A program made the position numbers and the translations under genes. A DNA stretch of 64,000 nucleotides from Variovorax sp. J22G73 (lineage in GTDB: Bacteria > Pseudomonadota > Gammaproteobacteria > Burkholderiales > Burkholderiaceae_C), in the NCBI RefSeq assembly GCF_030317035.1, contig NZ_JASZYK010000006.1, positions 1 to 64,000 on the forward strand, given 5' to 3'. Under the pieces are notes generated by a model. That model was given only the letters and a program-made list of their open reading frames with translations, searched no databases and was not told the DNA's origin. Below, in pieces: positions 47,834 through 56,270 of the stretch; position 1 is the stretch's first letter, and each line of letters begins with the position of its first letter.

Positions 47834-50238
47834 GATGCTGCGTGCTCCAGGGATGGTTGAACCGGGCGGTCCGCCCCCGTGGCGGGGCGAACGCCGAAGT
47901 GGTGCAGCACGTTGCGCAGCACCCCTTCGAACAAGGGATCGACACCGAGCACCCAGCTCGCACCGACGGCACCGGCGTTGAACACGCGGCCGCCCTGCGG
48001 GCGCTCCCAATAGATCATCTCGGCCGAGAGCCCGTCCAGCGAGTCGGTCAGGTTCGAGAAGTAGTCCAGGTACGCATCGAGCCGGCCCGGCTGCAGCCGT
48101 CGCCCCTGCGCGATGACCTCGATGCCGCGCTGCGGCTCGGGCAACTGCTGCCCCGCGGGCAGCGTGTGCGTCATGCGGCGCAGCGTGGCCACGCTCAGGT
48201 CCCACTCGTGGCCGATGGCACGCGGCAGGCCGCCGCCCGGCGCATGGCCGAAGGTTGCGCCTTCGGCCAGGCCCAGCGGGTGCGGCTGCGTGAACAGGAA
48301 GTGGCGCGGCTGCGTCGCGTGGTACACGCCGAAGTCGCTGCCCTCGGCAAAGGCCCAGCCCGCCGACTCCAGCCCGATGAGCTCGGCGCACGAGCGCCCG
48401 GCCTGGCGGAACTGGCCGCCGCGCGCCCAGTCCTGCGCGTGGTACTGCTCGCCGAAGGGGCCGGCGGGCGGGCGCACCTGGGAGGTCTGGGCGGCCTGGG
48501 CGGCCTCCTCGCCATGCTCGCCATGCTCGCCATGCTCGCAGTCTGCGTCGTTCGGGCCGAGCACCTTGCGCTGCTCCATCACCGTGCCGTCTTCGTCGTA
48601 GCTCACGCGCAGGTACATGGTGTTGCCCGACAGCACCACGGCCGTGCCGCCGCCCGAGAGGTAGTCGTCGAGCCCGTCGCAGGCCGGCAGCGACCAGTAC
48701 TCGCTGTGCCCGTTGATGACCACGGTCTTGTAGGCCTTCAGCAGGCCCGGGTCGCGGTGCAGGTCCAGGTCGCTCACCACGTCGTAGTCGTAGCCCGCCT
48801 GGTCCAGCCACACGTGCAGGCGGCGCTCCAGCCGCGTCCACTGGCTGAAGCCCGCGTCGGCCGGGTCGTACAGCGCGTTGGGGCTGGCGTTGGGCCACGG
48901 CATGCGCAGGCCGACCTGGTAGGTCGGCTGCCCGCCGCGGTGGTAGGTGTAGCTGCTGTAGGCGGGTGCGTCGGGGTGGCTGTTTTCCAGCCCGACCGAG
49001 CGCCGCGGCCACACCGGGTCGCTCGCCACGTTCTTCGCGAAGGGCGTGCTCGCATAGGCCAGCCAGCTGTTGGTGGCGCACAGCACCAGCACCGGCGCGG
49101 GCGCCCGGTGCGCGGCGCGGCGCACGATGAAAGTGATGTCGTACACGGCCGGTGCGCCGTCGAGCAGGAAGTGCACGCGCCCCACGTACACGCCCGACTT
49201 CGCAGTCTCCGGAATGCGAAAGGCGTGGCTCTCGGGCCAGCGGCAGTCGTACAGGTCGTCGCTTGCCAGGCGCAGGCCGTGGCCGCGCGTGGGGTCGGCC
49301 AGCGGGTCGTAGCCGTCGTCCGAAAACTCGTTCACGCGCTGCGGCTCGAAGGCCGGGCCCACGATCATCCAGGTGCCGTGGTTGACGATGCGCCCGGTGC
49401 GCTGGTGCCCGCTGGCGTCGGCCACCGTGTCGCCGCGCTCCTCGCGCAGCGGCCAGCAGGCCAGCACCGTGCGCCCGCGCGGCGTATGCAGGCCGCGGTC
49501 GGCGAAACGCGCGCGCACCTCGTCGGGCTGCAGGGCATGCGAGTAGATGGCGGGCATGACGATGTCGCCTTCGAGGAAGGCGTCCGCCAGGCCGTCGATG
49601 CCGCTGCTGCCCAGGCGCAGCGGTGCGCTGCCCGGTTGCAGAGGGCTGCTCCCGCGGCCGGGCTGCGCACTGCCGCTCCATCGGCCGCGCGCCACCACCT
49701 CGCCGTCGACCCACAGCACCGTCTCCTGCCCGTCCCAGGTCGCCACCAGGTGGTGCCAGCGCTTGGGGCGCAAAGCGCCGCCCGCGAGCTGGCCCCGGGC
49801 GCGGAACGCACCGCCGTCGCCCAGGTAGAACACCGCGCGGGCGTCTTCATCGATGAAGAGCCCGTAGCCGCAGGCAGCCGGCAGGTCGAACTGCCCGAGC
49901 ACGCTCTGCCGCGTGCCCGTGCTCCACACCTGCACCCAGCATTCGAGCGTGAGCGCGCGCAGCGGCTGGTCGAGCCCGCGCGCCACCTGCACGTAGGAGC
50001 CAGGGTGGATCGGATGCGCGCGCGCCGGCGAAGGCGCGAAGGTGTGCAGCACGGTGTCGGCCGTGCGGCCTTCGACATCGGGCCCGAGCTGGCACACCGA
50101 CAGCGTGCAGGGCACGTCGCTGCTCAGGTGAAAGCGCACCACCTCGCCGGCGGCCACGCTCTTGCGGTCGGTGTAGCCGTGCACGCCGGGCACGTGCAGG
50201 CTGCGGTGGGGCGGCAAGGGTGGCATGGGCTTGGGCAT
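47830..50238 (-). CDS. LamG-containing N,N-dimethylformamidase-like large subunit
   Basis: This 802-aa protein has an N-terminal beta domain (about 20-80), a concanavalin/LamG domain (about 90-250: ALTLECWVQVWSTG, KRWHHLVATWDGQETVLWVDG) and a C-terminal DMFA2-type domain (LVLCATNSWLAYA, VVINGHSEYWS, VVLSGNTMYLR). DMF-ase is an iron amidohydrolase; the EYW motif fits its metal region. An acidic, glutamate/glycine/histidine repeat (EHGEHGEHGEE) interrupts it at about residue 565. No small subunit gene is adjacent. The start is ATG 50238 with AGGA upstream, or ATG 50253 overlapping the aminotransferase stop as TGATG. Confidence 0.8.
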   Translation of the reverse strand: MPKPMPPLPPHRSLHVPGVHGYTDRKSVAAGEVVRFHLSSDVPCTLSVCQLGPDVEGRTADTVLHTFAPSPARAHPIHPGSYVQVARGLDQPLRALTLECWVQVWSTGTRQSVLGQFDLPAACGYGLFIDEDARAVFYLGDGGAFRARGQLAGGALRPKRWHHLVATWDGQETVLWVDGEVVARGRWSGSAQPGRGSSPLQPGSAPLRLGSSGIDGLADAFLEGDIVMPAIYSHALQPDEVRARFADRGLHTPRGRTVLACWPLREERGDTVADASGHQRTGRIVNHGTWMIVGPAFEPQRVNEFSDDGYDPLADPTRGHGLRLASDDLYDCRWPESHAFRIPETAKSGVYVGRVHFLLDGAPAVYDITFIVRRAAHRAPAPVLVLCATNSWLAYASTPFAKNVASDPVWPRRSVGLENSHPDAPAYSSYTYHRGGQPTYQVGLRMPWPNASPNALYDPADAGFSQWTRLERRLHVWLDQAGYDYDVVSDLDLHRDPGLLKAYKTVVINGHSEYWSLPACDGLDDYLSGGGTAVVLSGNTMYLRVSYDEDGTVMEQRKVLGPNDADCEHGEHGEHGEEAAQAAQTSQVRPPAGPFGEQYHAQDWARGGQFRQAGRSCAELIGLESAGWAFAEGSDFGVYHATQPRHFLFTQPHPLGLAEGATFGHAPGGGLPRAIGHEWDLSVATLRRMTHTLPAGQQLPEPQRGIEVIAQGRRLQPGRLDAYLDYFSNLTDSLDGLSAEMIYWERPQGGRVFNAGAVGASWVLGVDPLFEGVLRNVLHHFGVRPATGADRPVQPSLEHAAS

Positions 50239-50252
50239 GCAGGCGTCCTGCA

Positions 50253-51662
50253 TCACGCCGAGACAGCCAGGCCGCTGGTCGCGATCTCGTCGGCCAGGCC
50301 GCGCAGCGAGCGTTCCAGCAGGTCGGCCAGCTCGTCGATTTCCGCGGGCGAGATGGTCAGCGGCGGCGTGATCATCTGGAAGTCGCCGAAGGCGCCCAGG
50401 TTGGCGCGCCGGTTGTACAGCGCGATGCCGTGCTTCAGCCCGTGCTCGGTGAGCCGCGCCGGCGCGTTGAAGCTGGCCGGCAGCTGGCGCCGGGTGGCCT
50501 TGTCGGCCACGATCTCGATGGCGGTGAAGAGCCCCTTGCCGCGCACGTCGCCCACGATGGGCGAGCGCGCGGCCACCTCGCGCAGGCGGGCCATCAGCAG
50601 CTCGCCGCTGTCGCGCGCGCGGCGCACCAGGTCTTGCCCGATCACCTCGCCCACCACCGCGTTGGCCACCGCGCACGACAGCGGGTTGGTGAAGTAGGTG
50701 TGGCCGTGCACGAAGCCGCCGCTCTGCGCGACGGCGTCGACGATGCGGTTGGGTGCCAGCATGGCGCCCAACGGCGTGTAGCCCGCGGCCAGCCCCTTGG
50801 CCAGCGTGACCAGGTCGGGCCGCGCGCCGGCCCAGTGGTGCGCCGCCAGAAAGGCGCCGGTGCGCCCGGCGCCGCTCATGATCTCGTCGTAGATCAGCAG
50901 CACGCCGTGGCGGTCGCAGATCTGCCGCACGCGCTCGAAGTACGCCGCGCCCGACACCACCGCGCCGGTCGACAGCCCGCCGATGGGCTCCAGGATGAAG
51001 GCGAGCACGGTGTCGGGCCCTTCGCGCACGATGGCGGCCTCGAGCTCGTCGGCGCAGGCCATGGCATGCGACTCCACCGTGTGGCCCTCGGGCACGCGGT
51101 ACGACAGCGGCGCGGCCACCTTCGGCATCTCGCGCACCATCGGGCCGTACAGGGAGTGCGTGTGCGCATCGCCCGTGACGGCCAGCGCGCCCAGCGTGGA
51201 GCCGTGGTAGCTCGGGTTGCGAGAAATGACCTTGGCGCGGCGCGGCTGGCCCGTGACCACCGCGTACTGCCGCGCCAGCTTCAAGGCCGACTCGTTGGCC
51301 TCCGAGCCGCCCGAGACGAAGAAGGCGCGGTCGAAGCCTTCGCCCGCCAGCTTGCACACACGGTCGGCCAGTTCGATGCTGTGCTCGCTCTCGAAGAAGC
51401 GCGGGTACGCGAAGGTCACCTGCGCCGCCTGCGCCTGCATGGCGGCCAGCACGCGCGGGTTGCCGTGGCCGATGTTCGCGACCACCGCGCCCGCCGTGGC
51501 GTCGAGAAAGCGGCGACCGCCGGTGTCCCACAGGTAGATGCCTTCGCCGCGCGCGATGCGCGGCGGCCGGGGCGTGCCCTTGGCGGCATAGAAGCCGAGC
51601 ACGGAGCCGCCCTTGGGCGTGTCGCCCACGGTGCGGGCGGTGTCTTCGATCGTGGCGCTCAT
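50253..51662 (-). CDS. Class III PLP-dependent aminotransferase
   Basis: This 469-aa omega-aminotransferase-type enzyme has VSGGSEANESALKLAR, the Asp of LLIYDEIMSGAGRTG (D259) and the PLP lysine K289 in TLAKGLAAGYTPLG. HGHTYFTNPLSCA is typical of the family. The donor is unknown. It starts at ATG 51662, leads the aminotransferase-formamidase-permease operon and is divergent from a LysR regulator across 100 nt containing a palindrome. Confidence 0.9.
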   Translation of the reverse strand: MSATIEDTARTVGDTPKGGSVLGFYAAKGTPRPPRIARGEGIYLWDTGGRRFLDATAGAVVANIGHGNPRVLAAMQAQAAQVTFAYPRFFESEHSIELADRVCKLAGEGFDRAFFVSGGSEANESALKLARQYAVVTGQPRRAKVISRNPSYHGSTLGALAVTGDAHTHSLYGPMVREMPKVAAPLSYRVPEGHTVESHAMACADELEAAIVREGPDTVLAFILEPIGGLSTGAVVSGAAYFERVRQICDRHGVLLIYDEIMSGAGRTGAFLAAHHWAGARPDLVTLAKGLAAGYTPLGAMLAPNRIVDAVAQSGGFVHGHTYFTNPLSCAVANAVVGEVIGQDLVRRARDSGELLMARLREVAARSPIVGDVRGKGLFTAIEIVADKATRRQLPASFNAPARLTEHGLKHGIALYNRRANLGAFGDFQMITPPLTISPAEIDELADLLERSLRGLADEIATSGLAVSA

Positions 51663-51725
51663 CGGTGGATTTCCATTCGCTTGTCTTGAACGGCCCGACG
51701 ATAGGCAGAGCACGCCGCCATGGGT

Positions 51726-51757
51726 AGACGTATCAAGCGATGAAGTGCTATACGTCT
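51726..51757. promoter_or_regulatory. Palindrome in the LysR/aminotransferase divergent promoter
   Basis: AGACGTAT (51726-51733) and ATACGTCT (51750-51757) are perfect 8-bp inverted repeats spaced by 16 nt. It lies 5 nt before the LysR start and 64-95 nt before the aminotransferase start. LysR-type regulators commonly bind such sites (T-N11-A family) in the divergent promoter they control. Confidence 0.65.
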
Positions 51758-51762
51758 GGCGC

Positions 51763-52677
51763 ATGAAGAACACCCACGACCGACTCGACCTGCTGGACAC
51801 CTTCATCAAGATCGGCGAGAGCGGCTCGCTCAGCAAGGCGGCACGCCTGCTGGGCACCACGCAGCCCACGGTGAGCCGCCGCCTGCTGGAGCTGGAGCGC
51901 CTGCTGGGCTGCAAGCTGGCCATTCGCAACACGGCCAACTTCTCGCTCACCGACGAGGGCCGCTCGCTGCTGGCCGAGGCGCACGACCTCACCGACCGCT
52001 GGTCGGGCCTGTCGCAGCGGCTGCTGGGCGGCCAGAGCCGACCCGAGGGCACGCTGCGCGTGATCGGCCCGTCGGGCTACGGCACGGGCTTTTTGACCGA
52101 CGCGGTGACCGACCTGCGCGCGGCGCATCCGCAGGTGCGCGTGGAGCTCACGCTGACCGACCGCGTGGTCGACCTCGCGGCCTCCGGCGCCGAATGCTGG
52201 GTGTGCGTGGGCGAGGTGCGCGACCCGGGCCTGGTGAGCCGGCCGCTGGGCCGCATGGAGCGCGTGCTGATCGCCACGCCCGAGCTGCTCAAGCGCATCG
52301 GCCCCGTCACGATGGCCCGGCTGCCGCAGCTGCCTTGCGTGGGCCTGGTGCCGTACGTGACGGGCAGCGTGCGGCTCATCGACCGCGGCGGGCGCTCGCG
52401 CATGGTGGCGCTGGACACGCCCATGCGCACCGACAGCCTGCTCGCGAGCTACCGCGCGGTGTTGAACGGCGCGGGCATCGGCGCGGCCGCGCCCTGGATG
52501 TGCCACGACGACATGCAGGCCGGCCGCCTGAAGCGCGTGCTGCCCAACTGGTGGCTGGAACCCATCGGCGTGTACGTGGCGCTGCCGCCGGGGCTGTACC
52601 GGCCGGCGCGCGTCACCGCGTTCGTGGAGGCGCTGCGCGCGCGCATGCATGCGCTGCCGGGGTTCCGGCCCGCATGA
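51763..52677 (+). CDS. LysR-family transcriptional regulator
   Basis: This 304-aa protein has an N-terminal winged HTH at about residues 8-65 (FIKIGESGSLSKAARLLGTTQPTVSRRLLELERLLG). A substrate-binding domain follows from about 95, beginning GTLRVIGPSGYGTGFL. The ATG at 51763 was preferred to the longer frame, which overlaps the aminotransferase start. It probably controls the divergent aminotransferase operon. Confidence 0.9.
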   Translation: MKNTHDRLDLLDTFIKIGESGSLSKAARLLGTTQPTVSRRLLELERLLGCKLAIRNTANFSLTDEGRSLLAEAHDLTDRWSGLSQRLLGGQSRPEGTLRVIGPSGYGTGFLTDAVTDLRAAHPQVRVELTLTDRVVDLAASGAECWVCVGEVRDPGLVSRPLGRMERVLIATPELLKRIGPVTMARLPQLPCVGLVPYVTGSVRLIDRGGRSRMVALDTPMRTDSLLASYRAVLNGAGIGAAAPWMCHDDMQAGRLKRVLPNWWLEPIGVYVALPPGLYRPARVTAFVEALRARMHALPGFRPA

Positions 52678-52705
52678 GCGCCGCGGCCTACATGAGCGCC
52701 GCGGC

Positions 52706-54409
52706 CTACATCAGCGCGACCACCGGGTAGCGCCGCCACCCGCGCTCCGCATGGCGCTGGCCGTGCGCGAAGAGAAAGCCCAGCACCGCCTGCGGATCGG
52801 ACAGCAGCTCGGGGTGCGCCACCTTCCACTGTTTGAACGCGTGCTTCAACGCGGGCTCGTCCTGCAGCATCCGCAGCGCGGTGTCCTCGAACACGTAGGC
52901 GGAGAAGGCCTCCTTCTTCTCCAGCACGCTGTTGAAGAAGCCCCAGCGAAAGAAGCTGTCGTGCGCCTCGGGCTCCAGCGTTTCGACGGCGTAGCGCGCG
53001 GCGGGCTGGTCCAGCGGCACCCACACGTCGCCCGCGCGCGCCTGGAAGGCCTCGGTGTGCGTGGCGAGCACCACGCGGTCGTGGAACATGTGGCCTTCGT
53101 AGGCGTTCGGGCGCGGCACGGCCTCCTGCACGCGGTACACGCGCGCCGCATCGAACAGTTCGTCTGCCTCCAGGCGCCGCAGCAGCACGCCGTTCCATTC
53201 GAGCCGCTCGATCACCTCGCGCCAGGCCTGCGGCACCAGGTAGGCCCTGGGCGCGGCGACGGCCGCTTCTTCCACGCAGCGGTCGAAGTGCACGATGTCT
53301 TTCTCCCACGGCTGGTTGCGGTCGTAGGCCAGGCGCTGGTAGCTGCCGAGCTGGCTGGGCATGCGCACCGCCTCGTAGCCCTTGAAGCGCAGCGTGGCGG
53401 GCCGGCTGTGGTCGTTGCGCCATGCGAGCGGCCAGCGCGCCTGCCGCGCTGCGGCCGCTCGCGCATCGCGGCGCAGCCCCTGGATGCGTGCCGCGTGCGC
53501 CACGGTGAACCCCAGCACCACCTCCACCAGCGTGCGCATCGCGGCCACGCGGTCGGCGTAGGGCTTGAGCATGTGGGTCTCGGGCATGAAGCCGATGGTG
53601 TGGTGCAGCGCGGCGTAGCCGGTGGAAAAGCGCGGCAGGTCCAGGAAGTCTTCGATGCCCTCGTCGGGCGTCTCGCCCAGCAGGTTGACGTAGGGGCAGG
53701 TCGGCCAGCCGCGCCGGTCCATGTCGCCGTAGATCGCGGGCAGCATGCGCTCGCGCAGGAAGTCGCCCAGCGTGCCGCCCAGCTTGTCGGGCTGGGTCGG
53801 AATCAGCGTCATGGTGCAGGCGTAGTCGGCGCCGTTCGAGGTGTGGGTGTCGACCATCACGTCGGGGTCCCACGTGGTGAAGAAACGGTTGAACACCTGC
53901 GCGGCCAGGCTGTCGCATTTGATGAAGTCGCGGTTCAGGTCCAGGTGCAGGCCGTTGCCGCGAAAGCCGAACGACTCCGGCCCCAGCTGGTTCACGCGCG
54001 AGGTGTTCTGGCGGTTCAGGCAACCGTCGACGTTGTAGACCGGAATGAACAGGAACACCGTGTCGCCCAGCGCCGCCAGCCGCTCGGGCTGCGTGCAGAA
54101 GTCGCGCACCAGCGCCATGCAGGCGTCGATGCCCTCGGGCTCGCCGGGGTGGATGCCGTTGTTGTTGAAGAACACGGGGCGGCGCTGGCGCTGCAGCGCC
54201 TCGCGCTCGAACACGCCGTCGGCCGTGACCACGCCGGCGTGCATCGGAACGCCGGTGTCCGACACGCCGATGCGGCGCCACTGCAGCACGCCGGGGAATC
54301 GCTGGGCCAGCTGCTCGTAGAAGGCGATGCACTCGGCCCAGGTGGCGGTCTGGTTGCCGTTGCCGCTTTCGAAGGGCGTGGGGTAGAGGGGGTGAGGCGT
54401 GGCCGTCAT
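52706..54409 (-). CDS. M14-family zinc carboxypeptidase-like protein
   Basis: This 567-aa protein has the zinc site NNNGIHPGEPEG (H87, E90) and second ligand H189 in VDTHTSNG, with LHLDLNRDF near 156-162. Length exceeds the catalytic domain (about 300 aa); the C-terminal part (350-567) is a separate beta-rich domain. No signal peptide is visible, so a cytosolic role is likely. GGAG precedes the ATG at 54409. It follows the LysR gene convergently with a 28-nt gap. Confidence 0.88.
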   Translation of the reverse strand: MTATPHPLYPTPFESGNGNQTATWAECIAFYEQLAQRFPGVLQWRRIGVSDTGVPMHAGVVTADGVFEREALQRQRRPVFFNNNGIHPGEPEGIDACMALVRDFCTQPERLAALGDTVFLFIPVYNVDGCLNRQNTSRVNQLGPESFGFRGNGLHLDLNRDFIKCDSLAAQVFNRFFTTWDPDVMVDTHTSNGADYACTMTLIPTQPDKLGGTLGDFLRERMLPAIYGDMDRRGWPTCPYVNLLGETPDEGIEDFLDLPRFSTGYAALHHTIGFMPETHMLKPYADRVAAMRTLVEVVLGFTVAHAARIQGLRRDARAAAARQARWPLAWRNDHSRPATLRFKGYEAVRMPSQLGSYQRLAYDRNQPWEKDIVHFDRCVEEAAVAAPRAYLVPQAWREVIERLEWNGVLLRRLEADELFDAARVYRVQEAVPRPNAYEGHMFHDRVVLATHTEAFQARAGDVWVPLDQPAARYAVETLEPEAHDSFFRWGFFNSVLEKKEAFSAYVFEDTALRMLQDEPALKHAFKQWKVAHPELLSDPQAVLGFLFAHGQRHAERGWRRYPVVALM

Positions 54410-54646
54410 GACAGAACTCCGTTCGTGCAACAACAGGTTTCAGAAGGCTGGGCAGCGTAGCAGGCGGGGTGGATGGGGGCAGATGGGGCAGAAAGTGGCA
54501 GGCGCACGCCAAGGTTTCCACCCGTGCGCGCTCCAGCTACAGTAGTCGCCCCGATCCGGTCATACAGCCCTTCTTTCTGCCACGCGCTCCACACGCGCCA
54601 GACAACTGCCAGGCCAGGCCGCAACCACACATTCAAGGACACAGAC

Positions 54647-55360
54647 ATGGGCGCCCAATGGAAAGCTAAACACAAGGATCTGGCGGCCAATGCCAAGGGC
54701 CGGCTGTTCGGCAAGCTCGCCAAGGAAATCATGATGGCCGCGCGCAACGGCGCCGATCCGGCCGGCAATTCGCGGCTTCGCCTCGTGGTGGAACAGGCCC
54801 GCAAGGTCTCGATGCCCAAGGACACGCTGGACCGTGCCATCAAGAAAGGCGCCGGCCTCACCGGCGAGGCCGTGCACTTCGAGCACGTGATCTACGAAGG
54901 CTTCGCGCCGCACCGCGTGCCGGTGATGGTCGAGTGCCTGACCGACAACGTGAACCGCACCGCGCCCGAAATGCGCGTGCTGTTCCGCAAGGGCCAGCTG
55001 GGCACCTCGGGATCGGTGTCGTGGGACTTCGACCACGTCGGCATGATCGAGGCCGAACCCGCCAGGCCCGACGCCGACCCCGAGGTGGCCGCCATCGAAG
55101 CCGGCGCGCAAGACTTCGAACCGGCCGGCGAAGGCCACCCCGCCGTCTTCCTGACCGACCCGACCGACCTCGACCTCGTGAGCCGCGCGCTGCCGGCGCA
55201 GGGCTTCACCGTGCTGTCGGCCAAGCTGGGCTACAAGCCGAAGAACCCGGTCGATCCGGCCAGCCTGAGCGCGGAAGACCTGGAAGAGGTCGAGACCTTC
55301 CTGGCCGCCATCGATGCGAACGACGACGTGCAGAACGTGTTCGTGGGGCTGGCGGGCTGA
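54647..55360 (+). CDS. yebC: YebC/PmpR-family DNA-binding or ribosome-associated regulator
   Basis: This 237-aa protein begins MGAQWKAKHKDLAANAKGRLFGKLAKEIMMAAR and contains RKVSMPKDTLDRAIKKGAG and YEGFAPHRVPVMVECLTDN, typical of YebC. It was described as a transcription regulator and more recently linked to relief of ribosome stalling at polyproline. Length fits the YebC/YeeN family (about 238-246). AAGGA precedes the ATG at 54647; upstream codons are not conserved. The GFA gene follows 34 nt downstream. Confidence 0.93.
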   Translation: MGAQWKAKHKDLAANAKGRLFGKLAKEIMMAARNGADPAGNSRLRLVVEQARKVSMPKDTLDRAIKKGAGLTGEAVHFEHVIYEGFAPHRVPVMVECLTDNVNRTAPEMRVLFRKGQLGTSGSVSWDFDHVGMIEAEPARPDADPEVAAIEAGAQDFEPAGEGHPAVFLTDPTDLDLVSRALPAQGFTVLSAKLGYKPKNPVDPASLSAEDLEEVETFLAAIDANDDVQNVFVGLAG

Positions 55361-55394
55361 CCGGTACCCACACCGGAACCACGCGCTCAGCCGC

Positions 55395-55793
55395 ATGCTC
55401 GCGGGAAAGTGCCTCTGCGGCGCCATCCAGTACGCGGTGGCGGACGAGTTCGCGTACGCGCTGAGCTGCCACTGCGGGAACTGCCGCCGCGCCACCGGCT
55501 CGGCGTTCAAGCCCTTCGCGGGCATCGAGCGGGGCAAGCTGTCGATCACCCGGGGCGCGGACGCGCTGATGGTCTACGGCGCGCCCGACGCGGGCGACAT
55601 GCACTGCGGCCGGTGCGGCTCGCTGCTCTATTCGGTGGTGCGCGAGGGGCGGTTCGTGCACGTGACGCTGGGCACGCTGGTCGATGCGCCTTCGGTCCGC
55701 CCGACGGCGCACATCTTCGTGGGCTCGAAGGCGCCGTGGTTCACCATCACCGATGACTTGCCGCAGCACCAGGGGCACGCGGGCGAGGGCTGA
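55395..55793 (+). CDS. GFA-family (glutathione-dependent formaldehyde-activating-like) zinc protein
   Basis: This 132-aa protein has the GFA cysteine set: MLAGKCLCGAIQY, CHCGNCRRATGSAF and MHCGRCGSLLY, binding structural and catalytic zinc. FVGSKAPWFTI is the usual C-terminal block. True substrates of most family members are unknown. The longer frame from 55314 overlaps yebC and was rejected. A hairpin follows the stop. Confidence 0.85.
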   Translation: MLAGKCLCGAIQYAVADEFAYALSCHCGNCRRATGSAFKPFAGIERGKLSITRGADALMVYGAPDAGDMHCGRCGSLLYSVVREGRFVHVTLGTLVDAPSVRPTAHIFVGSKAPWFTITDDLPQHQGHAGEG

Positions 55794-55815
55794 AGGCGGC
55801 GCCGCCATGAAAAAA

Positions 55816-55837
55816 GCCGGCCTCTTTCGAGGCCGGC
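55816..55837. terminator. Terminator-like hairpin after the GFA gene
   Basis: GCCGGCCTC-TTTC-GAGGCCGGC forms a 9-bp stem. It is preceded by AAAAAA and followed by CCTT, so on the plus strand the T-tract is weak but on the minus strand a T6 follows. It plausibly ends the yebC-GFA transcript and blocks any leftward transcription. Confidence 0.6.
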
Positions 55838-55967
55838 CTTGCGTCCGGAACCTGGAAGCCAGGCTTCAGAACGGTTATATCTACCTTTTTTGTACACAAG
55901 CTTTTTTTTAACAGCTGCATCCTCGTCATTCGGTCCGAATGATGTCAACTTCTCTTGGATTTAGAGC

Positions 55968-55988
55968 TTCTTGTTTACATCTTCAGGG
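55968..55988 (+). repeat. Left inverted end of the element
   Basis: TTCTTGTTTACA (55968-55979) is followed by a 2-nt variable gap and TTCAGGG (55982-55988). Against the right end it shares 12 and 7 identical bases, with the inner region one nucleotide shorter. It likely acts as a recombinase recognition end. Confidence 0.65.
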
Positions 55989-56270
55989 GGTGCAGGGGGC
56001 AGACGGGCCTGTGGACAACTCGTGCCGGCGAAGCACCGATTCTGGCCGCAGACTCTGGAAATCAACTGTCTGCTTGATGGGGAGCTTTCGATGGCTCCAG
56101 TACGAGTGGCCAGCTTATGCTGACCGTACGGTCCAGATGCTGATGACCACTCCTGGATTAGAGCCATGCCAACCGCGCCTGCGGTATTGCCTGACAGAGG
56201 GGGCGAGTCCTGCTGGCGGGTTATGACCAGAAATAGCAGGCACCTGGCCGCTTCACCAGAAGATGCTCCG

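Noticed and set aside
47842..50697. 951-codon plus-strand frame opposite the formamidase gene
   Set aside because: The minus-strand formamidase with LamG and DMFA2 motifs and ATGA/TGATG overlaps explains this region; the plus frame has no recognisable domain.
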